A DNA stretch of 64,000 bases from Bog-877 sp049518775 (GTDB taxonomy: Bacteria > Chloroflexota > Dormibacteria > Aeolococcales > Bog-877). Both the position numbers and the translations under genes were made by a program. The first letter of the stretch is position 1; each line of letters starts with the position of its first letter. Below the pieces are notes generated by a model. It did not search any database. It saw only the letters and a program-made list of their open reading frames with translations, and was not told where the DNA came from. Location: positions 1 to 64,000 of the forward strand of contig JBEKRL010000003.1 in the NCBI GenBank assembly GCA_049518775.1, written 5' to 3'. Positions 14,848 to 23,039 of the stretch are shown here, one piece after another.

Positions 14848-16487
14848 CCCTGGTCGCCGATCCGCACTGGTACCGCGACGCGGTCATCTACGAGGTGTTC
14901 GTTCGGGGCTTCTCCGACAGGAACGCTGACGGCATCGGGGATCTCCCCGGGCTGATCGACAAGCTGGACTACCTCCACTGGCTGGGGATCGACTGCATCT
15001 GGCTCCTACCCATCTTCAACTCACCCCAGCGGGACGGTGGCTACGACATCTCGGACTTCTATGCCATCCAGCCCGAGTACGGGACCCTCGACGACGTTCG
15101 CCGACTGGTCGCCGAGGCCCACTCGCGCGGCATGCGCGTGATCACCGACCTGGTGGTCAACCACACCTCCGACCAGCACCCCTGGTTCCAGGCAGCCCGC
15201 AGCGGGCCAGACTCCCCCACCCGGGACTGGTACGTCTGGAGCGACACCCCCAACCGCTACCCCGGTGCCCGGGTGATCTTCGTGGACACCGAGACCTCCA
15301 ACTGGACCTGGGACCCGAAGGCCGGCGCCTACTACTGGCACCGCTTCTTCAGCCACCAGCCCGATCTCAACTACGCCAACCCGGAGGTCCAGGACGCGAT
15401 GCTGGACGTGATCCGCTTCTGGCTGGAAATGGGCCTGGACGGGCTGCGACTTGACGCCGTCCCCTATCTGTTCGAGGCCGAAGGCACCAACTGCGAGAAC
15501 CTTCCTGAGACCCATGCCTTCCTGAAGCGGGTGCGCCGAGAGGTGGACGCCGCCTTCCCCGGACGACTGCTGCTGGCCGAGGCCAACCAGTGGCCCTCGG
15601 ACGTGCGCGCGTACTTTGGCGACGGCGACGAGTGCCAGATGTGCTTCCACTTCCCCCTCATGCCCCGGATGTTCATGGCCCTGCGCCAAGAGCAGCGCTA
15701 CCCCATCAGCGAGATCCTGGCCCAGACTCCGGAGATTCCACCCGGCTGCCAGTGGGGAATCTTCTTGCGCAACCACGACGAGCTGACCCTGGAGATGGTC
15801 AGTGATGCCGAGCGTGACTACATGTACTCCGAGTACGCCAGCGACCCGCGGATGAAGCTCAACATCGGAATCCGACGTCGCTTGGCCCCGCTGCTCGGGA
15901 ACGGCCGGCGCCAGATGGAGCTGCTCTATGGGCTGCTGCTCTCCCTGCCTGGCACTCCCGTCCTCTATTACGGAGACGAGATCGGAATGGGTGACAACCT
16001 CTACGTCGGGGACCGGGACGGAGTGCGCACCCCGATGCAGTGGAGTGGCGATCGCAATGCCGGCTTCTCCCGGGCCGACTTTGCCCAGCTCTATCTGCCT
16101 CCGCTGATGGATCCGCTCTACGGCTACCAGGCCTGCAACGTCGAGCAGCAGCAGCGCACCGAGAGCTCTCTGCTCCAGTGGCTGCGTCGGTTCCTGCGGA
16201 TCCGCCAGGCGCACCCGGTCTTCGGCCGCGGCACCTTCGAACTGGCTGAAGCAACCAACCCTTCGATCCTCGCGTTCGTGCGATCCTCCGACACTGAGAC
16301 CATCCTCTGCGTGAACAACCTTTCTCGATTCGCCCAGCCGGTCACGCTGGACATCCGCAAGTTCGCCGGCACAGTCCCGGTAGAGTTGGTGGGCCGGGTG
16401 CCCTTCCCGCGGGTGAGGTCGCGTCCCTACCCGCTGACCCTCGGTCCTCATGGCTTCTACTGGCTGCGGCTGGAGGCACAACCATGA
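14844..16487 (+). CDS. treS: Trehalose synthase (maltose alpha-D-glucosyltransferase)
   Basis: Interconverts trehalose and maltose (GH13_16). The 547 residues open with DPHWYRDAVIYEVFVRGFSD. GH13 motifs are DLVVNHTSDQHPWF, GLRLDAVPYLFEAEG (nucleophile Asp), LLAEANQWPSDV (Glu) and LRNHDELTLEM (Asp). YYGDEIGMGDN and RTPMQWSGDRNAGF are diagnostic of TreS. Unlike many actinobacterial and proteobacterial versions it is not fused to maltokinase, which is the next gene. The ATG overlaps the glgE stop by 4 nt, and the stop overlaps the maltokinase start by 4 nt, so all three should be co-translated. Confidence 0.95.
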   Translation: MTLVADPHWYRDAVIYEVFVRGFSDRNADGIGDLPGLIDKLDYLHWLGIDCIWLLPIFNSPQRDGGYDISDFYAIQPEYGTLDDVRRLVAEAHSRGMRVITDLVVNHTSDQHPWFQAARSGPDSPTRDWYVWSDTPNRYPGARVIFVDTETSNWTWDPKAGAYYWHRFFSHQPDLNYANPEVQDAMLDVIRFWLEMGLDGLRLDAVPYLFEAEGTNCENLPETHAFLKRVRREVDAAFPGRLLLAEANQWPSDVRAYFGDGDECQMCFHFPLMPRMFMALRQEQRYPISEILAQTPEIPPGCQWGIFLRNHDELTLEMVSDAERDYMYSEYASDPRMKLNIGIRRRLAPLLGNGRRQMELLYGLLLSLPGTPVLYYGDEIGMGDNLYVGDRDGVRTPMQWSGDRNAGFSRADFAQLYLPPLMDPLYGYQACNVEQQQRTESSLLQWLRRFLRIRQAHPVFGRGTFELAEATNPSILAFVRSSDTETILCVNNLSRFAQPVTLDIRKFAGTVPVELVGRVPFPRVRSRPYPLTLGPHGFYWLRLEAQP

Positions 16488-18031
16488 GCGAGGCACCTCG
16501 GCTCTCAGATCTGGCCGATATCGAGTCGGTGCTGGCCGCCGGCCTGGCCCAAGAGCGCTGGTTCGCCGACAAGGACCGCCCCATGCAAAGGCTGGAGGTC
16601 CAGGAGACCTTCTGGGTCCGGCGGGAGGTCCCGGGGCTGGCCGTCGTCCTAGTGCAGGCCCACTTCGACGGCGGGCCCCCGGCCACCTACCAACTGGTCC
16701 TGGGACTGCGCCCCTGGGACCGCCGTCTGCCCCGGGCGGTGAGGTCGGCGGCCGTGCGGGTGCCGGTCCTACCCGGAGCCCCCGCGGCGGGTGGGCCTAC
16801 GTGGGCTGTTTATGACGCTTTCACGGACCCGGTCCTAAGCTCTCAGTTCCTGCGGTCGCTCGCGGACAGCCGCACCGTCTCTGGGGACGGGTCCGACCGG
16901 CTCCATTTCCGTCTCCTCCATCCGCCGCTGGCAATCCGTCCCGGGCTTGAGCCGCGACCCTCTGCTCCGAGTGACGAGAGCCAGTCCACGGTCCTCTACG
17001 GGGAGGAGATCCTGATCAAGGTCCTGCGACGGATCTGGCCGGGGGTCAGCCCCGAGGTTGAGTTGCTGGAGGCCCTGGACAAGGTCGGATTCAGGGGGAT
17101 CGCCCGACCTCTGGGCATGGTTGAGGCGACCTTGGACGGAGCCAGCGCCCCGCTGGCGGTGGCACAGACCTACCTGCGCAATGGCACCGACGGCTTCTCC
17201 TTGGCGCTCACCTCTCTACGCGACCTCTACAGCGACCTGCTTATCGATGCAGACGGAGCTCTCCCACTGCCATCCGACTGCCGGCAGGCCGTGGAGCACC
17301 AGGGGGGCTCGTTCGCCGGAGCGGCCGCAGCGATCGGGACCCTCACTGCCGAGATGCACCTGGCACTCGCCCGGCTCAGGGGCAGCCCCGAGCTCGAGGC
17401 CGGTCCCCTCACTCGCGATGACCTCCAGGGGATCGCCGCCGAGATCGATTCCTCCGTGGAGAAGCTTCTGGCCCTCGCCGATGCCCGCCTGGAGCCCCTC
17501 GCGGTTCACGCCACCGTGCTTCACGATCTGGCTCGCCAGGTGATCGCCTTGGAGCCCTCCGGTGCCGCCATTCGCATCCACGGCGACTACCACCTGGGCC
17601 AGCTTCTGATGACCGACTCGGGCTGGCACGCGCTGGACTTCGAGGGGCGGCCCTCCGTCCCGATTGCGGCCAGGCGGCGCCGGCACAGTCCCATCCGGGA
17701 TCTGGCGGGCATGCTCCGCTCCTTCGATTACGCCGCCTCGGTGGCGCTGAGGCAGCAGGTCAACTCCGCCGATGTGAGTGCGGCCAGCCTGGCGCCGTTC
17801 GGCCGCGCTTGGTCAGCGCTCGCCAGAGAGGCCTTCATGCATCGCTACCTGGCCCTCACGGCAGGGAGCGGGCTCTTGCCAGATGACGCCGCCGCCAGGG
17901 ACTTGCTGCTCACCACACTCCAAGCAGGACAGGCGCTCTACGAGATCGATTACGAGCTGCGGAACCGGCCAGACTGGGTCGCCATCCCGCTTGAGGGAAT
18001 GGCTCGCCTGCTCAATTCCGACCCTGGCTAA
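16484..18031 (+). CDS. mak: Maltokinase (Pep2 type)
   Basis: Phosphorylates maltose to maltose-1-phosphate, the donor for GlgE. At 515 residues it has the Mak N-terminal cap (RWFADKDRPMQRLEVQE) followed by an aminoglycoside-phosphotransferase-like kinase core. The core shows EILIKVLRRIWPGVSPEVELLEAL, the catalytic loop IHGDYHLGQLLMT, and the metal-binding LDFEGRPS, with the Mak signature SPIRDLAGMLRSFDYAA. It overlaps treS by ATGA and ends the operon. A branching enzyme (GlgB), the usual fourth member of the pathway, is not in the window. Confidence 0.93.
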   Translation: MSEAPRLSDLADIESVLAAGLAQERWFADKDRPMQRLEVQETFWVRREVPGLAVVLVQAHFDGGPPATYQLVLGLRPWDRRLPRAVRSAAVRVPVLPGAPAAGGPTWAVYDAFTDPVLSSQFLRSLADSRTVSGDGSDRLHFRLLHPPLAIRPGLEPRPSAPSDESQSTVLYGEEILIKVLRRIWPGVSPEVELLEALDKVGFRGIARPLGMVEATLDGASAPLAVAQTYLRNGTDGFSLALTSLRDLYSDLLIDADGALPLPSDCRQAVEHQGGSFAGAAAAIGTLTAEMHLALARLRGSPELEAGPLTRDDLQGIAAEIDSSVEKLLALADARLEPLAVHATVLHDLARQVIALEPSGAAIRIHGDYHLGQLLMTDSGWHALDFEGRPSVPIAARRRRHSPIRDLAGMLRSFDYAASVALRQQVNSADVSAASLAPFGRAWSALAREAFMHRYLALTAGSGLLPDDAAARDLLLTTLQAGQALYEIDYELRNRPDWVAIPLEGMARLLNSDPG

Positions 18032-18119
18032 CCTCGTGTCGGCTCAGAGGATCCCTAGGTGCGTGCGCCCCAACGGAACGAGTCTCCCGCACCTCCTCTC
18101 CGACTTGCCCAGATCCCTC

Positions 18120-18452
18120 TCAGGCCGGCGGTAGCACAAGCCGCTCGCCAGGGGTGATCACGGCACCATGCAGCGAGTTGGCCGCTTCGATAGCGCTGAT
18201 TGCGGCTCGGGGATCGGTCTGGGGATAGTGCTGACTCGCGATCGACCACAGGGTCTGCCCCGGCCGGACCACGACTGAAGGCCCCGCCCACCCGGAGGTG
18301 CCCAGCACGGCCTGCATCATGACCGCACCGATCAGTGCGGTCAGCACCAGCAGCTTCGCCAGCAGGCGCAGCCCGGGCCGCCCCCCTCGGCCAGCGATCC
18401 GCCGGGTCGGGGTAATGGGACGTGGTCCTCGGGATTCGACTCGCTCGTACAT
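18120..18452 (-). CDS. LysM protein, YneA-like SOS cell-division inhibitor candidate
   Basis: A 110-residue protein with a basic N-terminus, one membrane helix at about residues 31-51 (LAKLLVLTALIGAVMMQAVLG) and a single extracytoplasmic LysM domain at about 60-108 (VVVRPGQTLWSIASQHYP, then IEAANSLHGAVITPGERLVLPPA). This size and order match Bacillus YneA and the mycobacterial LysM protein beside lexA (Rv2719c/ChiZ), which delay division during the SOS response. Two LexA boxes sit in its promoter, one overlapping the start codon. There is no Shine-Dalgarno, and the predicted transcription start is within 2 nt of the ATG. Function as a division inhibitor is inferred from architecture plus regulation. 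Confidence 0.85.
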   Translation of the reverse strand: MYERVESRGPRPITPTRRIAGRGGRPGLRLLAKLLVLTALIGAVMMQAVLGTSGWAGPSVVVRPGQTLWSIASQHYPQTDPRAAISAIEAANSLHGAVITPGERLVLPPA

Positions 18453-18489
18453 CTGTTCGTATTATGGGGAACAGCTGTTCGATTGTCAA
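18446..18489 (-). promoter_or_regulatory. SOS promoter with two LexA boxes (LysM gene)
   Basis: On the minus strand TTGACA (18489-18484), a 17-nt spacer and CATAAT (18466-18461) form a near-consensus sigma-70-type promoter. LexA box 1, CGAACAGCTGTTCC (18481-18468), fills the spacer. LexA box 2, CGAACAGATGTACG (18459-18446), covers the expected start site and the ATG. Each matches CGAAC-N4-GTTCG at 13 of 14 positions allowing either outer base, and their centres are 22 bp apart, about two helical turns. Confidence 0.85.
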
Positions 18490-19232
18490 GGTCATCCGCC
18501 AGAGGTGCGTGCTGTGGTGACGGCTCACGGACGCGCCCCATACCCTCTCAGTCACCGTGCGGCCTGACACGGCGGGAGTCGCCGAGGACGGCTTGGCTGG
18601 ACTCGCCAGCGATCTGACGCCAGCGCAGCTGTTCTTTGCCGGGTCGTCGGGGTGAACTATCAGGCCGACCGTCGTCCCGAGCGCCAGCCTACGAAGCATG
18701 GCCACCCCGTACGGGCCACGGGCACCCGCAGCCACTCCCCGCTCACCCTCACCAGCCTCCTGAACGGACAGCCGGCACTGGGAGCGGCGGTCGGGGGCGC
18801 CATGGCCGTGGAGTGGAGATTGCCAGCGGAGGGGGACCCCGAGGTACCGGCCCGAGGGCCTCACAGTCGCGGTCGCAGCGATGCTGGTCTCAACCGAGCT
18901 CTTGCCGGGCTAGCTTGGCCGACCAGGAAAGCAGGCACCAGCGCCGCCTCGGCCGCACTCAGAGCGACCCGCTCGGACCAGCGGCGGACAGGTCGAAGTC
19001 CTTCGTCGTGCTGGCCGGGCGAGTACTCCCCGGTGGGCTTCAGCGGGCCATCGTCCCAGCCCGCGATGAGAAGAACCTCGGCGCTGGCGCGGCCTTTTCC
19101 CGGAAGAGGGGATGCCACAGCCAGCGGTGGGTCGCCGGCCCCAACAAGTCCCCGCGGACCCTCCCCGGGCAGGGCTGCGCCTTCGCTTGCTTGGTAGAGG
19201 CATCGCCTCAGATGGCTCCTTGGCAAGCCCTC
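18490..19232. other. Gene-free stretch between SOS LysM gene and gdpD
   Basis: About 740 bp with no family signature on either strand. Frames remain open but none has a plausible start context. Possibly decayed sequence. Confidence 0.45.
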
Positions 19233-19964
19233 TCATGCCCGCGGCCGCTGGAGCAGGCTGCGCAGCTCGAGCGCCAACTCTGCCCGGTCGGTCACCACTC
19301 CCCAGACGGCGTCGCAGGCGAGCCACCGCCTCAGCACCCGGGGCCCGTTCACCGTCCAGGGCAGCAGCTCAAGCCCGGCCCCGCGGGCGTGGACAATGAG
19401 TTGTTCGCGCAGGAGACGGTGGTGCAGAGCCAGATGGGTCGCCCCCACCGAGCTGGCGGCCTGGACCGGGTCATGCTCTCCCCCACGACCCAAGGGCCGG
19501 GCCCAGATCAATCCCAGTCTGACGTTGAGGTCCAGGGCCCGGAGCTCACCCACCACCTTGGTCGAGAAGGAGGAGAGGAGTACCAACCCGGGCAGGGCCT
19601 GCCTTCGCACCACCTCAGACACCTCGGCCACGCACTCCGAGTCCTTCAACTCTAGGTCGATACCGATTCGACCGCGGGTCAGATCCAGGACCTCCTCCAG
19701 CCTGGGGACCGGCCTGCCGATGAGTTCAACCACTTCGCGATGGGTCAGGGAGTGGATGGAGCGTCCCTGTACCACTCCGTCATGGAGCACTATTAGCTCC
19801 CCCGACCCGCACCTCCACACGTCGAACTCCACCATGTCTGCCCCCAGCCCCACCGCGCCCTCGAAGGCAGCCAGGGTGTTCTCCGGGGCGATCCCCCAGG
19901 CTCCCCGGTGAGCGACCACAAGCGGCGTCAACTGAGCGACCTGGCCGAGGTGATCACCAGTCAC
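19233..19964 (-). CDS. Glycerophosphodiester phosphodiesterase family protein
   Basis: Hydrolyses glycerophosphodiesters to glycerol-3-phosphate and an alcohol. GDPD signatures: VVAHRGAWGIAPENTLAAFEGAV with the catalytic His, MVEFDVWRCGSGELIVLHD with the metal-binding Glu/Asp and second His, IDLELK, and a C-terminal PWTVN. About 243 residues with no signal peptide, so cytosolic. Start chosen at GTG 19964, 17 residues before the HRG motif. The frame is open to an ATG at 20090, which would add an unconserved basic stretch and place a LexA-like box inside the gene. It is divergent from lexA, but SOS control of it is unproven. Confidence 0.85.
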   Translation of the reverse strand: MTGDHLGQVAQLTPLVVAHRGAWGIAPENTLAAFEGAVGLGADMVEFDVWRCGSGELIVLHDGVVQGRSIHSLTHREVVELIGRPVPRLEEVLDLTRGRIGIDLELKDSECVAEVSEVVRRQALPGLVLLSSFSTKVVGELRALDLNVRLGLIWARPLGRGGEHDPVQAASSVGATHLALHHRLLREQLIVHARGAGLELLPWTVNGPRVLRRWLACDAVWGVVTDRAELALELRSLLQRPRA

Positions 19965-20050
19965 CTCTGCAGAAGTGGCGGCCGCGCCCGCTGGACGGCT
20001 GGCCTCGGCGCAGCACCAGATCTCCCCGAAGGCGGCTCGCCCCCTTGAAG

Positions 20051-20064
20051 CGAACAGCCGTTTG
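20051..20064. promoter_or_regulatory. LexA box 1 upstream of lexA
   Basis: CGAACAGCCGTTTG matches CGAAC-N4-GTTCG at 13 of 14 positions. It overlaps a weak -35 candidate (TTGCAC, 20062-20067) placed 17 nt before TACCAT (20085-20090). Confidence 0.6.
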
Positions 20065-20096
20065 CACCGGGGCCTCGTTGGTGCTACCATCTTGAT

Positions 20097-20110
20097 CGAT
20101 CATTTGTTCT
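20097..20110. promoter_or_regulatory. LexA box 2 upstream of lexA
   Basis: CGATCATTTGTTCT matches the LexA consensus at 12 of 14 positions. It lies at the expected transcription start of lexA, 47 bp before the ATG. Autoregulation by LexA is the usual arrangement. Confidence 0.6.
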
Positions 20111-20156
20111 GGGGCCGGGCGACGCAAAGCTGGGCCCCGTCGAAGGGAGCCGTCAG

Positions 20157-20795
20157 ATGCCCGAAGGCCTCCATCCGCGCCAGCAGGAAATCCTCGACTA
20201 CCTGCGATCCCGCAGCCGTGACGGCGCCTACCCACCGTCGGTCCGAGAGATTGGGCGGGCGGTGGGACTGAGTTCGAGTTCGACCGTCCAGAATCATCTC
20301 AATCTCCTGGAGCGCCGGGGACTCATCCGCCGCGACCCCACCAAGTCTCGGACGGTGCTCCTCACCGACTTCACCCCGGCTTCGCGCCAATTGTCGCAAT
20401 CCCACTGGCTACCGCTGGTTGGCCAGGTCGCGGCCGGTGCTCCCCTGCTCGCCGAGCAGAACATCGAGGATCGCATCGCCGTCGGCCCGGAGATCGCCGG
20501 TGGGGACGACTCCTTCCTGCTGCGGGTGAGGGGCGACAGCATGACCGGTGATGGCATCTTCGATGGTGACCTCGTCGTGGTCAAGCCCAACTGTGACGTG
20601 CCCAATGGGAGCATGGCCGTGGTCCGGGTGGAGAATCCGGCCACCGGTGAGGGCGAAGTCACAGTCAAACGGATCTATCGAGAGCAGGGCCACCTCCGGC
20701 TCCAGCCATCCAACGATGCCTATGCCCCGCTGATCGTCACCGAAGCGGAGCTGGAGGGCAAGGTGGTCGCCGTCATCCGGGTACTCGGTCCGTAG
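20157..20795 (+). CDS. lexA: LexA repressor
   Basis: SOS repressor of 212 residues. The winged helix-turn-helix is at about residues 26-65 (PPSVREIGRAVGLSSSSTVQNHL). The self-cleavage site is Ala93-Gly94 in VGQVAAGAPLLAEQ, and the catalytic dyad is Ser128 (RVRGDSMTGDGI) and Lys171 (GEVTVKRIYR). RecA-stimulated cleavage at Ala-Gly inactivates it and derepresses its targets; in this window these plausibly include lexA itself, the LysM/YneA-like gene and recA, all with matching boxes. GGGAG seven nt before the ATG supports the start. It is convergent with hflX. Confidence 0.96.
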   Translation: MPEGLHPRQQEILDYLRSRSRDGAYPPSVREIGRAVGLSSSSTVQNHLNLLERRGLIRRDPTKSRTVLLTDFTPASRQLSQSHWLPLVGQVAAGAPLLAEQNIEDRIAVGPEIAGGDDSFLLRVRGDSMTGDGIFDGDLVVVKPNCDVPNGSMAVVRVENPATGEGEVTVKRIYREQGHLRLQPSNDAYAPLIVTEAELEGKVVAVIRVLGP

Positions 20796-20817
20796 CTAGG
20801 GCCGGCCGGTCGGCTGG

Positions 20818-22122
20818 CTACTTGTCCGCCTCATCCCGGCCCATGGTCTGGACCATCGACTCCGGGAGTCGCCCGCGAACCCGGATCCCGTCGCTGGTGA
20901 AATCCTCAGCCTCGACCACGCCGTAGCGGCGCCACCTGGACAGGGCAGCCCAGTTGTCATAGGCGATCACGGTCTCCACCGGCAGCATGTCGCGGACCAG
21001 GGCCTCGCCAATGGCAGACCGAAGTGAGTCCAGTCCTTCTCCGCTCACTGCGCTCACGGAGACGACATCCAGGTAGGGGGTCCGCTGCAAGGTGCTGAGT
21101 CGCCTGCGACTGTCCGGGGAGCAAAGATCCACCTTGCTAATTGCGAGGAGGATCGGCCGGTCCTCGAGATCGAGCTCCCGGAGGGTGCTGTGGACGGTCT
21201 CCAGCCGCTTCTCGGCGCCGGCCCGGCTCGCGTCCAGCACATGGACCAGGAGGTCCGCTTCCGCAAGCTCCTCCAGAGTGGCATGGAACGCGGCTACCAA
21301 TTCGTGGGGCAGCTTCTGAATGAAGCCCACGGTGTCCACCAGCAGGCATGGCTGACCCAGAGGCAGCCGCACCGCCCTAGTGGTCGGGTCCAGAGTGGCA
21401 AAGAGCTGGTTCTCCGTCAGAGCCCCGCCCTCAGTCAGAGCGTTGAGCAGGGTGGACTTGCCAGCGTTGGTGTAGCCAACTAGCGCAACCGTCCGAAAGG
21501 GCAGGCGACGGCGACTCTCCCGGTGCAGCGAGCGCTCGTCCTCGAGCTGGGACAGCTCCTTCTGGAGTGACCGGAGACGGTTTCGAATCCGGCGCCGGTC
21601 ACTCTCCAGCTTCTGCTCGCCTGGACCTCTGGTCCCAATGCCACCCCCCAGGCGAGACAGTCCCTCGGTGCTGGCGAGTCTTGGCAGGAGATGCTCCAGC
21701 TGGGCCACCTCCACCTGGATCCTGCCCTCTCGAGACCGGGCGTGCTGGGCGAAGATGTCAAGGATCAGGCCGGTGCGGTCGACGATCGGCACTTCCAACT
21801 CCCGCTCCAGATTCCGCTGCTGGCGTGGTGAGAGGTCATCGTTGGTGATGAGCAGGCCGAACCCCAGGCTCTCCCTGAGCGCCCGCAGTTCAGCTATCTT
21901 GCCGCTCCCGAAGAAGAGCGACGGGTCGACCTGAGGGCGCTTCTGGACGTCGGACCCCACCACCTCGGCACCGGCTGTCCGTGCCAGCTCGCGGAGCTCG
22001 TCCATCTCCAGTTCCACCTGGTTGAGGGCCCGCTCCGAGGGCACCCAGCCGAGCAGAAAGGCCCGCTCACGATCGCTCCGAAGAGACTCGTCGAATACTC
22101 TCAAGGCAACCCCTGGCCGCAC
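20818..22122 (-). CDS. hflX: Ribosome-associated GTPase HflX
   Basis: GTPase that splits or rescues stalled 70S ribosomes. The N-terminal HflX domain carries LLGWVPSERAL, SLFFGSGKIAELR, ITNDDLSPRQQRNLE and IVDRTGLILDIFAQHARSREG; then a glycine-rich loop (GIGTRGPGEQKLESDRR) and the G domain with GYTNAGKSTLLNAL (P-loop), DTVGFIQKLPHELV (G3) and SKVDL (G4). The start is ambiguous. GTG 22122 gives 434 residues. TTG 22104 has AGGGG at good spacing, overlaps the miaA stop as TTGA, and loses only six residues. Last gene of the miaB-mutS-mutL-miaA-hflX run; miaA-hflX is a widely conserved pair. Confidence 0.93.
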   Translation of the reverse strand: MRPGVALRVFDESLRSDRERAFLLGWVPSERALNQVELEMDELRELARTAGAEVVGSDVQKRPQVDPSLFFGSGKIAELRALRESLGFGLLITNDDLSPRQQRNLERELEVPIVDRTGLILDIFAQHARSREGRIQVEVAQLEHLLPRLASTEGLSRLGGGIGTRGPGEQKLESDRRRIRNRLRSLQKELSQLEDERSLHRESRRRLPFRTVALVGYTNAGKSTLLNALTEGGALTENQLFATLDPTTRAVRLPLGQPCLLVDTVGFIQKLPHELVAAFHATLEELAEADLLVHVLDASRAGAEKRLETVHSTLRELDLEDRPILLAISKVDLCSPDSRRRLSTLQRTPYLDVVSVSAVSGEGLDSLRSAIGEALVRDMLPVETVIAYDNWAALSRWRRYGVVEAEDFTSDGIRVRGRLPESMVQTMGRDEADK

Positions 22123-23039
22123 GCCAGCCCCACCGCTGACACGCCCGCGCTCACCATCTCCTCCAGGCCTGTCCCCGCGTCGATCCAGACAACGCTGGGC
22201 TCGCTCCGCAGCCAGGTCATCTGGGCTCGGGCATAGCGCCAGGTCCTGGCCGCCAACCGCTCTGCCGCCTCCCGGCGCGAGCACCTACCCGCCACCCAGT
22301 CAACCGCCTCAGCGTACCCGATTGCAGCGCTGGCCACCAGTGCCGGGGGGTAGCCCCGGGCCACCAGGGAGCGCACCTCCGCGGCCAAGGGCTCCCCCAT
22401 CAGCCGATCCGAGCGCTCCTCGACCCTGCGGCGGAGCTGATCCGGCCCGATGCGGCAACCCAACCGCAGGGACCGCCACCGCGGGGCGGCGCGGGACGCC
22501 CTGGTCCCGGCGCGCGCCAGTTCAACCGCGCGCACCAGCCGGCGCGGATTGCTGATGTCGATCGCCGCCGCCCGCTCCGGGTCCAGACGGGTCAGCTCGG
22601 CCAGCACCTCCGGGTTCTCGGCCGGCAACGTTGGCCGCTCCTTCCCGGGAGGAACCCCCCCGAAGTCGAAACCATCGAGCAGGGCTCTCACGTACAGGCC
22701 CGTCCCCCCGACCACCACCGGGATGCGGCCCAGATCCTGGAGATCTCCAATGGTCGAGGCCGCCAGCTGCCGATACCGGCCCGCCGAGAATGGCTCCCCC
22801 AGATGGGCCCAGTCGAGCCCGTGGCAGACCACTCCCCGGAGCTCGGCCGAGGTCGGCTTGCAGACCCCCACCTCTAACTCGGCAATCGCCTGCCGCGAGT
22901 CGGCGTTCACCATCTCGCCGCCCAGTTCTCGGCAGAGGCCGGCGGCCAGCTGAGTCTTGCCGGACGCGGTCGGGCCCATCACCGCCAGGACCAGATGCGG
23001 ACCCACGAGGCTTGCGGGGGCCTCCTGCCGAGGGCTCAA
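22101..23039 (-). CDS. miaA: tRNA dimethylallyltransferase
   Basis: Transfers a dimethylallyl group from DMAPP to N6 of A37 in tRNAs reading UNN codons; MiaB, encoded three genes upstream, then methylthiolates the product. In 312 residues: P-loop MGPTASGKTQLAAGL, the substrate motif NADSRQ, HLGEPFSAGRYRQLA, and PVVVGGTGLYVRALL. SNPRRLVRAVELA and the C-terminal AIGYAEAVDWVAG and WRYARAQMTWLR complete the family pattern. It overlaps mutL by ATGA and hflX at its end, supporting co-translation. Confidence 0.95.
   Translation of the reverse strand: MSPRQEAPASLVGPHLVLAVMGPTASGKTQLAAGLCRELGGEMVNADSRQAIAELEVGVCKPTSAELRGVVCHGLDWAHLGEPFSAGRYRQLAASTIGDLQDLGRIPVVVGGTGLYVRALLDGFDFGGVPPGKERPTLPAENPEVLAELTRLDPERAAAIDISNPRRLVRAVELARAGTRASRAAPRWRSLRLGCRIGPDQLRRRVEERSDRLMGEPLAAEVRSLVARGYPPALVASAAIGYAEAVDWVAGRCSRREAAERLAARTWRYARAQMTWLRSEPSVVWIDAGTGLEEMVSAGVSAVGLACGQGLP

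Noticed and set aside
20794..20821. Hairpin between lexA and hflX as a bidirectional terminator
   Set aside because: TAGCTAG/CTGGCTA arms pair imperfectly and neither side has a T-tract.
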